Assembly: GCF_001685015.1 (NCBI RefSeq)
Contig: NZ_MAYT01000029.1
Span: forward strand, 211,690-275,689
Reading direction: 5' to 3'
DNA length: 64,000 bases
Source of the DNA: Pseudobacillus wudalianchiensis
GTDB lineage: Bacteria; Bacillota; Bacilli; Bacillales; Domibacillaceae
Made by a program: the position numbers and the translations under genes. Below, piece after piece: positions 1-9,562 of the stretch (position 1 is its first letter; each line of letters opens with the position of its first letter). The notes below the pieces were generated by a model that saw nothing but the letters and a program-made list of their open reading frames with translations, was not told the origin of the DNA and did no database searches.

Positions 1-100
1 AACTTAAAAATACCCTTCCTTTATGAAGTTTGTACTAGTCTGAAAATTAATGTACTATAGAAGTTGTACAGTAAGTCCAACTAAACTTAAAGGTGATGAA

Positions 101-985
101 ATGAACGACAGAAAGCAGCATGTGATTAAGATGGCTCACCAGCTATTTGTTGAAAAAGGATTTCAGGCTACTTCCATTCAAGATATATTAGATTACAGCG
201 GAATTTCCAAAGGCACATTTTACAATTATTTCTCTTCTAAAAGTGAATTGCTCATGGCTCTTTTCAGAACTATTCACAAGCAGCTTGAGAAGGAACGGAA
301 TGAGCTGCTTATCGGCCAGGACCCTTCTAATATAGAGATCTTCATTAAGCAAATTGAACTGCAAATGAGAGCCAATAAAACACATAAGCTCATTTTTTTA
401 TTTGAAGAAGTACTCGTTTCCAATGACACAGACCTTAAGCAATTTATGAAAAAAGGCCAATTACTCATGATCCGCTGGGTGTATGAACGATTTATAGACA
501 TTTTTGGCGAAAGCAAGCGTCCTTATTTACTGGATTGCGCCATTATGTTCATCGGAATTTTGCATCATAACCTTAGGTATTATACGTTGGCTTATGATTC
601 AAATACGAGCATTCACCAGGCGGTCCGTTATAGTGTAGAACGAGCAGCCAAAATCGTAGAGGACGTATCAGAGGCAGGAGATCAACTAATTAAGCCTGAG
701 CTTTTAGACAGCTGGCTCCCGGATTGTAACAAAGCAAACCAGACGTTTCAGCAAAAACTTTGCCAGGCAATCACGGACTTAAAAAAATCGCTAAACTGTC
801 ATGAGGAAAAGCCGAGATGTACGGAATTGCTCGAATTTATTCAAGATGAACTCCTTCATGCGAGAAACCCTCGAAAGTTTCTCATTGAAAGTGCCCTGTC
901 TTCCTTAAAAGACAGCCGCGATTTTTTAAACGAAAAACAGCTTCAAACGCTCGCCCAACTCGTTACCCATTACTTTGCCCAATAG
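101..985 (+). CDS. TetR/AcrR family transcriptional regulator
   Basis: A DNA-binding repressor of 294 residues. The N-terminal TetR helix-turn-helix lies at about residues 20-50, with the typical core ISKGTFYNYFSSKSELL; the remaining ~240 residues form a ligand and dimer domain whose ligand cannot be read. An in-frame codon exists at 50, but the ATG at 101 follows AAAGGTGATGAA and begins the conserved domain, so I start there. The C-terminal part is longer than in a typical 190-residue TetR protein. The next gene, a DUF1646 transporter, is convergent, so no target is implied by position. Family assignment is firm; target and ligand are unknown. Confidence 0.9.
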   Translation: MNDRKQHVIKMAHQLFVEKGFQATSIQDILDYSGISKGTFYNYFSSKSELLMALFRTIHKQLEKERNELLIGQDPSNIEIFIKQIELQMRANKTHKLIFLFEEVLVSNDTDLKQFMKKGQLLMIRWVYERFIDIFGESKRPYLLDCAIMFIGILHHNLRYYTLAYDSNTSIHQAVRYSVERAAKIVEDVSEAGDQLIKPELLDSWLPDCNKANQTFQQKLCQAITDLKKSLNCHEEKPRCTELLEFIQDELLHARNPRKFLIESALSSLKDSRDFLNEKQLQTLAQLVTHYFAQ

Positions 986-1039
986 AGAGAAAAATGTTAA
1001 GGAAACTTACAGTGTAAACAAAATCTATTTTCAATGCTC

Positions 1040-1096
1040 TCAGGCTGATTGAAAACTTCTGTCTTTCGAGGAAAAGCGAGTTTTTTAACAGCCTGA
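1040..1096. repeat. imperfect hairpin with TCAGGCTG/CAGCCTGA ends
   Basis: Outer arms TCAGGCTG (1040-1047) and CAGCCTGA (1089-1096) enclose inner arms AAAACT and AGTTTT. It lies between the convergent TetR and DUF1646 genes. No U-tract follows on either strand, so it is not a clear terminator. The core TTTCGAGGA recurs in two other intergenic gaps of this window. Confidence 0.45.
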
Positions 1097-1128
1097 AAGC
1101 CGATAGATATTTCTTAAGTTTTTATGCA

Positions 1129-2142
1129 TTAAGTTAACGTAAGAACAATAAAGAAAATGACCATGACAACTAAGCCAACAGGCAAGCCAAATCTTGCCCA
1201 CTCCTTGCTTGTAATCCCAAGTTTTCCAGCAGAAATGATATTGGGAATATTGCCAGGCACAAGCATTCCACCGCTAATTAAAAGCCCAAGTAAGATGGCT
1301 TGTACAGTTGAATTTCCCATCGACGAACTAATTTCCGCCGCGGCAAGAGTGGCATTATCCAAAACAGCTGAAATCATATTAATCCAATACAGCACACCGG
1401 TATGGACACCTAGTAAGTATTGATTAATGAACGGCTCAAAGCCTGCGCCAAGCAATGTGAGTCCCATCACAAATAAGTAAATTTTAATTGTGCGAACGAC
1501 AATGTCCTCGTAGGTTTCACTTGCCTGATCACTCTCCAGTCCTTCCCGATCTTGCTGTGGATGGACGAAAAACATGGAAAGCACACCAAAGAGCACAACA
1601 GCCGCTAGTACTTCGGGGCCGATTAGTCTTAAGAGATAAAAGAAATCCTCTCCCAGCTTGCTGACGGCAATCGTGGAAAGCGGTTCTCCAATTGGAGTAA
1701 GGGAAGCGCCAAGCCCGATAGAAAAACAAGCTAATACAACAAGCCGAACTTCAGATGGACGATCAAGACTAAGCACGCTAACAATTAACACCAAAATTAA
1801 TGCAGCAATAATCGCCGTAATGACACTCGATAGAAGTCCTAGAAGAATGACGACTAACGCAATAAATAATCGAAATGGCATCATCCTGCTCATATTAAGA
1901 ATCCCGTTTTCTAAAGGCTTTCTAAACCATTTAAATAAAAGACTTGCGACTAAAACAGCGATTGTAATGTGAAGCGGATCCTCTAATGCCTTCTCAAGAA
2001 GTTCCTTATCTAATACTTTGCCGATAACAGCGGCTAAAAAACCCATAATAAATAAAAATATCTCTAAATTTTCCTCTACCCGTTTTACGAAGAATGGCAA
2101 CAGCAGCACAAGCAGCAAGATAACGGACAAACCAATAACCAT
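1129..2142 (-). CDS. DUF1646 family membrane transporter
   Basis: An integral membrane protein of 337 residues with about ten hydrophobic segments over its whole length. It matches the DUF1646 family, annotated as predicted cation transporters related to the ArsB/NhaD-type ion transporters. Two internal stretches, near residues 145-160 (GASLTPIGEPLST) and 290-305 (GGMLVPGNIPNIISAGK), look like the paired re-entrant regions of that superfamily; this reading is inference. The ATG at 2142 is preceded by AAGGAGGGATTTC. It is followed upstream by the CPA1 antiporter on the same strand, but a strong terminator lies between, so it is probably transcribed separately. Substrate unknown. Confidence 0.85.
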   Translation of the reverse strand: MVIGLSVILLLVLLLPFFVKRVEENLEIFLFIMGFLAAVIGKVLDKELLEKALEDPLHITIAVLVASLLFKWFRKPLENGILNMSRMMPFRLFIALVVILLGLLSSVITAIIAALILVLIVSVLSLDRPSEVRLVVLACFSIGLGASLTPIGEPLSTIAVSKLGEDFFYLLRLIGPEVLAAVVLFGVLSMFFVHPQQDREGLESDQASETYEDIVVRTIKIYLFVMGLTLLGAGFEPFINQYLLGVHTGVLYWINMISAVLDNATLAAAEISSSMGNSTVQAILLGLLISGGMLVPGNIPNIISAGKLGITSKEWARFGLPVGLVVMVIFFIVLTLT

Positions 2143-2249
2143 GAAATCCCTCCTTCTTCAGCTTTTCCTAGCGGCAACCTATTTATATGAAGAAAGGATA
2201 AAAAATATTTACTGTTGTCCACCTTAAAGGAAATGCTCAAAATCTGACA

Positions 2250-2280
2250 AAAGCAGGCATCCAATACGGATGCCTGCTTT
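2250..2280 (-). terminator. intrinsic terminator downstream of the CPA1 antiporter gene
   Basis: A perfect 13-bp stem (AAAGCAGGCATCC / GGATGCCTGCTTT) with a 5-nt loop and a U-rich tail on the minus strand, 74 bp past the antiporter stop. Confidence 0.85.
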
Positions 2281-2353
2281 TGGTTATAAACACATTCTAT
2301 TTGCAATACTTCTGCTTTTCGAGGAGCGGAGTGAGCATAAACAACAAGGAAAG

Positions 2354-4387
2354 CTATTCTATATGTTCATATAAAGTCACGCTTTCAATGTAATTAACGA
2401 ACCTTCTTAACTCCCTCGCCTGCTCGTTAGTAATCTCCCCTGATTGATACATTTCATGAATTTCACCACGTTCGATGTCCATTACCTTTAGGCGCAGCTC
2501 TTCTTTTTTCCCTTCCCGCTCTTCATTGTATGGAACAGCTGGTCTCTTTAGCTGATCAATGGTTCGCTTATATTCAACTATGACGGCCCCGACAATATCG
2601 GGTCTTTCATGTTCTGTCGCCTGCTCTTCCAGATGTTTAAGTGCGACTTGCAATGCTTTTAATTGAAGTGACTTTCTTAACCGTAATTTTGCCAGCTTCG
2701 TTTCGGAGTCTTTATGAAAGTGTTCCATAAAACGCCTCCAGCCCCGAATCATCCGGCCGATTAGATACATCATTTCCGAGCGAACATTGTTAGAGAGAGC
2801 TTCTTGTCGGCGATCCAGTGATTTTTCAAGCGTTTCAAACAGAGTTTCATCCATGCCATTTTTCTTTCTAATTTCATCGAAATATTTTCGTTCTGCTTTT
2901 AGACCCATTAACCGCACTTCAGTAAGTTTTTGTTGGTAATAGACGGTGTCTGATGACGTTGAATGCGGGTCAGGCTGGATCTGCCGAAACATCATCTTAT
3001 ATTCATCAATGAGCTCATAAGCGGCATCTTTGTTTTCTTCATTTATTTCCAGCCGGATCTTTTTAATAGCAGCCAGCAGAACTTTTCTTTTGGCCTCCTG
3101 CAAGCTGGCTTTCCCCAGCTCTTCTCCTTCGGCTGCTTCATTCCTGCTTAGAAGAGGCAAGAGCAGAGTCGCCGCAATCAACGTAAATAAAATAACGCCC
3201 GCTGCTAAAAACAGAATAAGTGATCTTTCTGGAAATAAATTTCCATTCAATACAACATACGGAATAGAGAGAACACCCGCCATGGTGACGGCTCCTCTTA
3301 CCCCTGTTAAGCTAATGAGCAGAGATGTTTTAAAATTTGGTTTTAACACGTCCTCTTCCTTGTCAGAACGATAAGCAAAGTAAGAGAAAGAGTAAGACCA
3401 AATAAAGCGAATCCCTAAAATAATAAACCCGATCGCGATGACATATCCGATTACTAACCAATTGCTCATAGCCGGATTATCTACCGTTTCGATCATAGAA
3501 GAAGGAATATTCAACCCCAGCAGCAAAAAGACAACCCCATTTAAAGTAAATAAAACAATGGACCAAATATTCTCTGTCAGCACTTGCTCCTCAGCGATCA
3601 AAGTTCCTGTTCTTTCTTTTATCAAGGAGTGAACAACCCCTGCTACTACAACAGCAATGACGCCGGAAGCATGCAGCAGCTCTTCTGTAATGAGAAAAAT
3701 AATAAAGGGTGTAAGAATTTGCAACAACGAGTGAAACGTTACATCATTAATTCCTTGCTTGCGCAGAACAAAACGTATCCATGTGACAAGCAAAGCTAAT
3801 ACAAATCCTAAAATCCCCCCTACTAAAAACATATAAGTAAAATCAAAGAGAGCCTCACGCAAAGAAAAATACCCGGTTACAACGGCCGCAACCGCATAAT
3901 TAAAGGCTACTAAACCAGAGGCATCGTTGATTAAGGACTCTCCTCTAACGAGATGAAGCACCTTTTCAGGGAGATGAATGCGTTTAGCAATACCATTGAC
4001 GGCTACAGGGTCAGTCGGTGATAAAATAGCGGCTAAGGCAAAGGCAGCTGCAAGCGGAATACTCGGTATTAGCCAGTGAATAAAATAACCGCCGCCAAGA
4101 GTTGTGATAAGAACAAGAACAACAGCATTTCCTAAAATAGGCGCCCTCATCTTCCATAATTCTTCGCGCGGAAAATGTCTCCCATCATTGTATAAAAGAG
4201 GAGCTACAAAAAGTAATAAAAACCACTCTGTTTCGATTTTTAGCGAAACACCCCTAAAGATGAGCGCAATAATCACTCCAAATCCTATTTGTGTTAAGGC
4301 TGTAGGGATAAACGGGATATAGTGGCTAATGATATTTGAAATTAACAAAAAAACAAGCAGTAACAATACAGTCATCAGTAAATCCAT
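2354..4387 (-). CDS. CPA1 family Na+(K+)/H+ antiporter
   Basis: A plasma-membrane cation/proton antiporter of 677 residues. About twelve membrane segments occupy residues 1-410. The CPA1 ion-site motifs are visible: SPTDPVAV at 123-130 and GESLINDASG at 149-158, whose aspartates bind cation or proton in the NhaP/NHE family. Residues ~410-677 form a long, highly charged cytosolic tail, expected to be regulatory. An ORF extends 18 codons upstream, but the ATG at 4387 has AAGGGAG eight bases before it and begins the first hydrophobic helix. Likely role is Na+ or K+ extrusion and pH homeostasis; which ion cannot be told. Confidence 0.9.
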   Translation of the reverse strand: MDLLMTVLLLLVFLLISNIISHYIPFIPTALTQIGFGVIIALIFRGVSLKIETEWFLLLFVAPLLYNDGRHFPREELWKMRAPILGNAVVLVLITTLGGGYFIHWLIPSIPLAAAFALAAILSPTDPVAVNGIAKRIHLPEKVLHLVRGESLINDASGLVAFNYAVAAVVTGYFSLREALFDFTYMFLVGGILGFVLALLVTWIRFVLRKQGINDVTFHSLLQILTPFIIFLITEELLHASGVIAVVVAGVVHSLIKERTGTLIAEEQVLTENIWSIVLFTLNGVVFLLLGLNIPSSMIETVDNPAMSNWLVIGYVIAIGFIILGIRFIWSYSFSYFAYRSDKEEDVLKPNFKTSLLISLTGVRGAVTMAGVLSIPYVVLNGNLFPERSLILFLAAGVILFTLIAATLLLPLLSRNEAAEGEELGKASLQEAKRKVLLAAIKKIRLEINEENKDAAYELIDEYKMMFRQIQPDPHSTSSDTVYYQQKLTEVRLMGLKAERKYFDEIRKKNGMDETLFETLEKSLDRRQEALSNNVRSEMMYLIGRMIRGWRRFMEHFHKDSETKLAKLRLRKSLQLKALQVALKHLEEQATEHERPDIVGAVIVEYKRTIDQLKRPAVPYNEEREGKKEELRLKVMDIERGEIHEMYQSGEITNEQARELRRFVNYIESVTLYEHIE

Positions 4388-4548
4388 TTGTTTCTCCCTT
4401 CTGAATAAACGACAGATCAAAATCCGAAAACCAATAAGCATACTCTTTCGAGATAGAGACGAATTGTACTAAGCAGTATAGCCCGTTCAATATGTAGACA
4501 CTATTATATTCCTTTTTATATTTCAAAATATGCTTGCACTTGAAAAGA

Positions 4549-4595
4549 AAACCCTAAAGATTAGACACTTTTTTCACGTCCAATCTTTAGGGTTT
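4549..4595 (-). terminator. intrinsic terminator downstream of the COG0701 permease gene
   Basis: Arms AAACCCTAAAGATT and AATCTTTAGGGTTT with extra GAC/GTC pairs, followed on the minus strand by TTTCTTTTC. Confidence 0.85.
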
Positions 4596-4617
4596 CATTG
4601 ATGATAACTCCTTAAAC

Positions 4618-5679
4618 CTATAGGATCACCCTTCCTATCAAACCACCGATAACACCTAACACCACTACAGATGCCATGACAAAAAATAATACTTTTTTAG
4701 GAAATGATTTAGCCACCATTAACAAAGACGGCAAGCTAATAGCAGGCAGTGTAATAAGCAGTGCAGCTGCAGGACCGGCGCCGAGCCCTAAGGACATAAG
4801 CGTTTGAATGATCGGAATTTCTGCTGCAGTCGGAATGACAAAAAGCATGCCAGCAACTGCAAAGATAATAATCGCCAGCAGGCTATTCGCTGCCGATTCA
4901 CTTAATTGCGGGAATAACCAAACGCGTGCGGCTCCTAAAAGCAATACTGACAGCACGTATGCCGGCACAATATAAAGAAGCATCCTTCCTATACTTCCCA
5001 ACCATCTTCTTAAAAATCTACCCTCTTGTTCCGCCTCCACTATCACTTGGTCGACATCAACCGGCTGAACGTCTTTCACGAGACGATTGGCCCAGTAACT
5101 AATGCCAAACGTTAAAATAAATCCAACGACGAGCCGCATAAGGGTGAACTTCCAGGACAAGACAAAAGTCATAAAAATAAGAGTTGCGGGGTTCATCATA
5201 GGATTGCCAATCCAAAAAGCTAAAGCAGCACCGACGGAAACGTTCTTCTTACGAAGTCCAATCGCGATCGGTGCCGCACAGCAGCTGCACATCATACCTG
5301 GAACGGCAGCCATCCCAGCAATCATTGTACTGCCAAATGAGGCTTTTCCAAGCAATTTAAGCAGCCATTGTGCCGGCAATAAAACTTGAAGCAGGGAGCC
5401 AAGCAAAATGCCGAGAACCGCCGCTTTCCATACAGAGCTAAAATAAGCGAGTGCATAGTCCCAAGCCGATTGCCATGACGGCGCCTCACTTGATAGATCT
5501 CCTAAAATAGAATCGCCAATAGAATGCGTATTGGCTGCTAAAATAGATTTGTTATAATAAGGCCACCATTTGATGTAAAACAATCCAGCAGCTGCAATCA
5601 GAATAAAGGCAGCAACAAACCAAAGGGTTCTTTTGTGCGTCGCCTGTTTAGGTTGAGGTGTTGTATCTAGCTGCACCAT
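4618..5679 (-). CDS. COG0701 (DUF318, ArsP-like) permease
   Basis: A polytopic membrane permease of 353 residues. The family hallmark is a short cysteine-rich membrane motif, here CSCCAAP at 131-137, followed by FWIGNPMMNPAT (155-166). Relatives include ArsP exporters of trivalent organoarsenicals and many uncharacterised permeases. One N-terminal helix (~20-37), a first permease half (~80-200), a hydrophilic linker (~200-225) and a second half follow. The ATG at 5679 has TAGGAGGATACC before it. No ars regulator or thioredoxin neighbour is seen, so an arsenic role is only a possibility. Confidence 0.85.
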   Translation of the reverse strand: MVQLDTTPQPKQATHKRTLWFVAAFILIAAAGLFYIKWWPYYNKSILAANTHSIGDSILGDLSSEAPSWQSAWDYALAYFSSVWKAAVLGILLGSLLQVLLPAQWLLKLLGKASFGSTMIAGMAAVPGMMCSCCAAPIAIGLRKKNVSVGAALAFWIGNPMMNPATLIFMTFVLSWKFTLMRLVVGFILTFGISYWANRLVKDVQPVDVDQVIVEAEQEGRFLRRWLGSIGRMLLYIVPAYVLSVLLLGAARVWLFPQLSESAANSLLAIIIFAVAGMLFVIPTAAEIPIIQTLMSLGLGAGPAAALLITLPAISLPSLLMVAKSFPKKVLFFVMASVVVLGVIGGLIGRVIL

Positions 5680-6337
5680 GGTATCCTCCTATATAAAATT
5701 TTTAAGACATAATATTATATCATAAATCAATAGAGCTTATCGAAAGCGCGCCTCCATAAGAGGGGTAAGAGTCCAAAAGTTATGTTTATACACCCATGAA
5801 TGTTTCTTGATGTTTCTGACGTAACAGCCACCTTTAAGTAGTGACTAAAATTTACTCTCCCTTTGCTGTTATGGATTACAGTGCAAAAAAATTAAGGATA
5901 ATAACACACTCTCTCTGCCTTCCATTTGCTTTCTTTCCTCCTCTCCCTTTACTTTCTTTGCTTATTTTTAGATTCATTTTTAATAAACGCAAATTTTTTT
6001 TGCTCATAAAATAAACGTTTTAAAAGACAGAATTCAAACAATATTCACTTTTAATAAAAAAAATATATTGACCTAACTATATAATTTGTTTAAACTGATA
6101 AAAAATTATTTATGAGTTTGTATAAAAACACAAATTAAAACAAAGAAAGTAGCACATCCCCTTATTCACGTTAGCTAATAAACGAACAACAACGTATAAG
6201 ACTATACTCTTGAATAAAACTCTATTAAGTCGATCACTTGAGATGAATTAGCGTAAGGTGTAGTGTGCATGGGAAAGAAAGTCAAAGTCTCGTGGAACAA
6301 AAGCAGGAAGAGAACACTTTAATTGGAGGAAAATTTC
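5680..6337. other. gene-less AT-rich stretch
   Basis: No supportable gene over ~650 bp. It contains an AT-rich segment next to the permease start, a ~60-nt pyrimidine-rich tract at about 5905-5965 and several A/T runs near 6040-6130. Promoters for the divergent neighbours presumably lie here, but I see no well-spaced -35/-10 pair that I would defend. Confidence 0.6.
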
Positions 6338-6490
6338 ATGTGGATTATCACTGTTCATTCTAAAAACAATGTACAAATGTTTGAGTATGATACCCAGAAA
6401 GAAGCAACAGAAGCTTTCAAAAGAATCAAGGGTCATAAATTCCTGACCGAAGTGATTTATTTTAACGACAGCTGCTTAGTAGAAGCGTAA
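6338..6490 (+). CDS. small conserved-looking protein, 50 residues
   Basis: A short gene beginning ATG at 6338, preceded by a strong TTGGAGGA site seven bases upstream. It encodes a soluble 50-residue protein starting MWIITVHSKNN and ending in CLVEA. Alternating hydrophobic residues at the N-terminus, a charged central helix (about 18-31) and a second hydrophobic strand (TEVIYF, 40-45) suggest a tiny beta-alpha-beta fold. A terminator-like hairpin follows 55 bp downstream. I recall similar short hypothetical proteins in Bacillus genomes, but no function is known to me. Confidence 0.75.
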   Translation: MWIITVHSKNNVQMFEYDTQKEATEAFKRIKGHKFLTEVIYFNDSCLVEA

Positions 6491-6544
6491 AAATAAGCTG
6501 CTTATAGCTTGCTGTTCAACCGTGAAGCATGCACTATCTTTCTG

Positions 6545-6585
6545 AAACAATCCGCTTAAACTTTTTTGTTTAAAGCGGATTGTTT
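6545..6585 (+). terminator. probable terminator after the 50-residue gene
   Basis: Arms AAACAATCCGCTTAAAC and GTTTAAAGCGGATTGTTT pair with one bulge around a 6-nt loop. The U-tract is weak (GCATTCCTCTT). Confidence 0.6.
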
Positions 6586-6762
6586 GCATTCCTCTTATAT
6601 AACTGAGAAACTCCGCAACTTCATCAAAACTCCCCACTGATATTCAATCTTATTTAGAGCTTTTTGCTTTAGAAGCATGGAACAGACCAACATGTTAACT
6701 AATAAGATGAAACAACAAACAAATACAGTTGTCAGGACTGTTTTAATTGAGGGAGTGGAAGT

Positions 6763-8214
6763 ATGGGAGCGGTTAACGGAAAAGATTTTATTAACCGATT
6801 AAATCAACTAAATAACGAAATTTGGTTTGATGGAGTAAGAATACAAGGAAAAGTCTCTGAGCATCCCGCTTTTAAAGGTCTTATCCAAACAAAAGCCTCT
6901 CTTTATGACTTACAGCATGATTCAAACTTAAAAGAGCAGATGCTGTTCTTATCCCCCCAAACGAAAGAGCTTGTCGGGATTTCTTATTTACAGCCGAAAA
7001 CAAAGGAAGATTTAATTAAAAGAAGAACGATGATCGAACATTGGGCAAGACACACCGGGGGCATGGTGGGAAGAAGCCCTGATTATTTAAATACAGTTTT
7101 AATGAGCTTTGCCTCCTCCGCAAATCTTTTGATCGGAAAAGACAATTGTTTTCCGAAAAATATTCAAGCTCTATATGAACGAGCTAGGGAAAAAGATTTG
7201 TCATTTACACATACATTTATTACTCCTCAAGTAAATCGTTCTCAAACCTACTTCGAATGCTCCGAGGAACCCATCTCTGCTAAAGTGATTGACAGAAATG
7301 AAGAGGGGATAGTTATTAAGGGAGCCCGCCTCTTAGCTACTCAAGGCGGCTTAACAGATGAAGTGCTAGTGTTCCATGCTCCTCGATTATTCTTTGAGAT
7401 GGACGAAGCATTTGCTTTCTCTATCCCTTCCAACACGAAAGGCTTAAAATTTATTTGCAGAGAGAGCTTTATTGGAGGAGAATCTATTTTTGATCATCCG
7501 TTAAGCTCACAATACGAAGAGATGGACTCTATTGTTGTCTTCGATCATGTGCTAGTTCCCTGGGATCGGGTATTTTTTTACGACAATGTGGAAGCCGCCA
7601 GATCTTTCCTTTCAAAAAGCTCCTTCTCTCCTTTTGCCATACACCAAGTCGTAACGAGACAAATTGTAAAAACAGAGTTTATTTTAGGGATCGCGGAGCT
7701 TCTTATAGAAACCCTTAATATTAGCGACTATCAACATATACAAGAAAAATTATCAGAGATCATCATTGGACTTGAAACAATGAAGGCTCTTCTAGAAAAG
7801 TCGGAAAACGATGCAAAATTAGATGAATGTGGTTACATGCGGCCGAGCATTATTCCACTTCAAGTTGCCAGTAACGTCTTTCCTAAAATCTATCCACGCT
7901 TCAGTGAAATTATCCAATTAATCGGGGCTAGCGGAATGGTCACTTTACCAACCGAAAAAGCCTTTCATTCTACTATTAGAGGAGATCTCGATCAATATCT
8001 TCAAGGGGCCACCAAAACAGCAGAAAACCGAATTAAGATTTTTCGTTTAGCTTGGGATCTGACGATGAGCTCCTTTGGCACGAGACAAACTCAATATGAA
8101 AGATACTTCTTTGGCGATCCTGTGCGATTATCCAGCTCCTTATATGAGGACTATCCAAAAGAGAAATATGTTAAAATCATTAACACCTTCTTAGATTTAA
8201 AAGAGAAACAATAA
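6763..8214 (+). CDS. HpaB-family flavin-dependent aromatic monooxygenase
   Basis: A 483-residue member of the 4-hydroxyphenylacetate 3-monooxygenase large-component family, which uses reduced FAD and oxygen to hydroxylate phenols. Family-typical segments include ARHTGGMVGRSPDYLN (95-110), the middle-domain segment around THTFITPQVNR, and VPWDRVF (~265). Length is normal. The ATG at 6763 follows GAGGGAGTGGAAGT. These enzymes need reduced flavin from a partner reductase (HpaC type); none is encoded nearby, and no aromatic-degradation genes flank it. Substrate is therefore unassigned. The following alpha/beta hydrolase gene is convergent. Confidence 0.85.
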   Translation: MGAVNGKDFINRLNQLNNEIWFDGVRIQGKVSEHPAFKGLIQTKASLYDLQHDSNLKEQMLFLSPQTKELVGISYLQPKTKEDLIKRRTMIEHWARHTGGMVGRSPDYLNTVLMSFASSANLLIGKDNCFPKNIQALYERAREKDLSFTHTFITPQVNRSQTYFECSEEPISAKVIDRNEEGIVIKGARLLATQGGLTDEVLVFHAPRLFFEMDEAFAFSIPSNTKGLKFICRESFIGGESIFDHPLSSQYEEMDSIVVFDHVLVPWDRVFFYDNVEAARSFLSKSSFSPFAIHQVVTRQIVKTEFILGIAELLIETLNISDYQHIQEKLSEIIIGLETMKALLEKSENDAKLDECGYMRPSIIPLQVASNVFPKIYPRFSEIIQLIGASGMVTLPTEKAFHSTIRGDLDQYLQGATKTAENRIKIFRLAWDLTMSSFGTRQTQYERYFFGDPVRLSSSLYEDYPKEKYVKIINTFLDLKEKQ

Positions 8215-8316
8215 AACTAATGCGCGGAACAGAGCAAAACGGCAGCTTTATATACAATGAAGTGCTTGTCTTTTGAGGACGGAAGGGATATGAGCATATA
8301 CTTGTCAACAAAAGAA

Positions 8317-8340
8317 GAGCCTTTCCTAGTGAAAAGGCTC
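8317..8340 (-). terminator. terminator downstream of the alpha/beta hydrolase gene
   Basis: GAGCCTTT and AAAGGCTC pair over an 8-nt loop, with CTTCTTTTG following on the minus strand. Confidence 0.75.
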
Positions 8341-8406
8341 CTGCTTATTGTCTATCTTTTCTCGTTCCCAGCATGTATAAACTTAAGTGTAATGAGGTCT
8401 ATTTTT

Positions 8407-9354
8407 TCAAGCAGACTTATGTTCCCTTTCTAGAAATCGCTCTAGCCATGCAGCCATTAGCTGCAACCCTTCTTTGTGAAGCGGCCGTTCTAAAATAGTC
8501 TTCATTAACTTTTTCGTATCTAAAATACTTTTTGGCTCTGTTTGCTCTCGAAGGCCATGTTCCATGTTATGAACAATGTGATACTCACTTTCTCCTTGCA
8601 CAAGTCCAGTCAATTCTTCTAAAACGGAGCTTTCCACAAGTGAATCTTTATCGCCATGCAACGCAAAAACGGGACAAGAGACATTCTTCAAAGCGGCTCT
8701 TGTATTATACGCATCGTGCTCCCGGAACCACTTAGCCGGTTGCTTCATGCCTGTGACCCGGACAATATCGCTGTTTGATTCGATCATTTTCTTCAACATC
8801 TTTTCTGCTTTCTTCTCGCCCTTTTCGTCTACTTTAAGCGTCCGATTCAACCAGCCTTTCAATCCCCGCATGGAAAGCAACTCCTGGTATGCCTGCTGCC
8901 GCTGATGATAGAGTGCCTCCAGTAGATTATCAACCCCTCCAGATAGAAGCATACAGCCGTCGATTTTCATCTTTGCGGCAATATCTGTTGCCAAGATAGT
9001 CCCTTCGCTATGGCCACACACAATCACATCCGACACATTTGGCTGCTCCTGTAAAAAGGTCATCGCAGCTTTAGCGTCATGCAGTAAATTAGACAAGCCT
9101 GCTTCTACCAAGTTGCCGTTTCGTTTTCCTGTTCCCCATTTATCATAGCGAAGCGTGATGAAGCCCATATTAGTAAAAAAGTGCGCCAATTCTTTATATA
9201 AATTCGTTTGATACTTTCCTTTTGGCCCGTTCCCATTACGATCAAGGGGCCCTGAACCGGCGATGAGCAAAATAGCCGGAAAGGTTCCTTCTTTTTCTGG
9301 GCATGCCAGCGTAGCAAAAATGTCTTTTTCAATAACAACCTCTTTTTCAACCAT
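8407..9354 (-). CDS. alpha/beta hydrolase
   Basis: A cytosolic serine hydrolase of 315 residues. The nucleophile elbow is GHSEG with Ser116; the acid is probably in HGDKDSLV (Asp235 or Asp237) and the catalytic His is probably His266 in MEHGLRE. The oxyanion region LLIAGSGPLDRNGN (29-42) resembles dienelactone-hydrolase and acyl-peptidase-like esterases. No signal peptide. The ATG at 9354 follows GAGGGGGAGAAAAT. It stands alone with its own terminator. The substrate cannot be deduced. Confidence 0.85.
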   Translation of the reverse strand: MVEKEVVIEKDIFATLACPEKEGTFPAILLIAGSGPLDRNGNGPKGKYQTNLYKELAHFFTNMGFITLRYDKWGTGKRNGNLVEAGLSNLLHDAKAAMTFLQEQPNVSDVIVCGHSEGTILATDIAAKMKIDGCMLLSGGVDNLLEALYHQRQQAYQELLSMRGLKGWLNRTLKVDEKGEKKAEKMLKKMIESNSDIVRVTGMKQPAKWFREHDAYNTRAALKNVSCPVFALHGDKDSLVESSVLEELTGLVQGESEYHIVHNMEHGLREQTEPKSILDTKKLMKTILERPLHKEGLQLMAAWLERFLEREHKSA

Positions 9355-9562
9355 ATTTTCTCCCCCTCAGGAATAATAGTGATCATGAATGTTTTATTTC
9401 TAAATAATGCATCAACTAATTCTAGAACTGAATGGCTTTTTATTATCATTATTAATTATGATAATAATATCTTTTTCGATAAAGGTCAATAATTAAAAAG
9501 AGAAAAAAGTAAGATTTTATAAAAAACAGCAAATGCTTAGTTGTAAAAAGCACCATGACTAA

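Noticed and set aside
5869-5925. 18-codon minus-strand frame (MEGRESVLL...) preceded by an AGGAGG in the pyrimidine-rich tract
   Set aside because: The purine run gives ribosome-site look-alikes by composition, the spacing is long (11 nt), and there is no terminator or other support.
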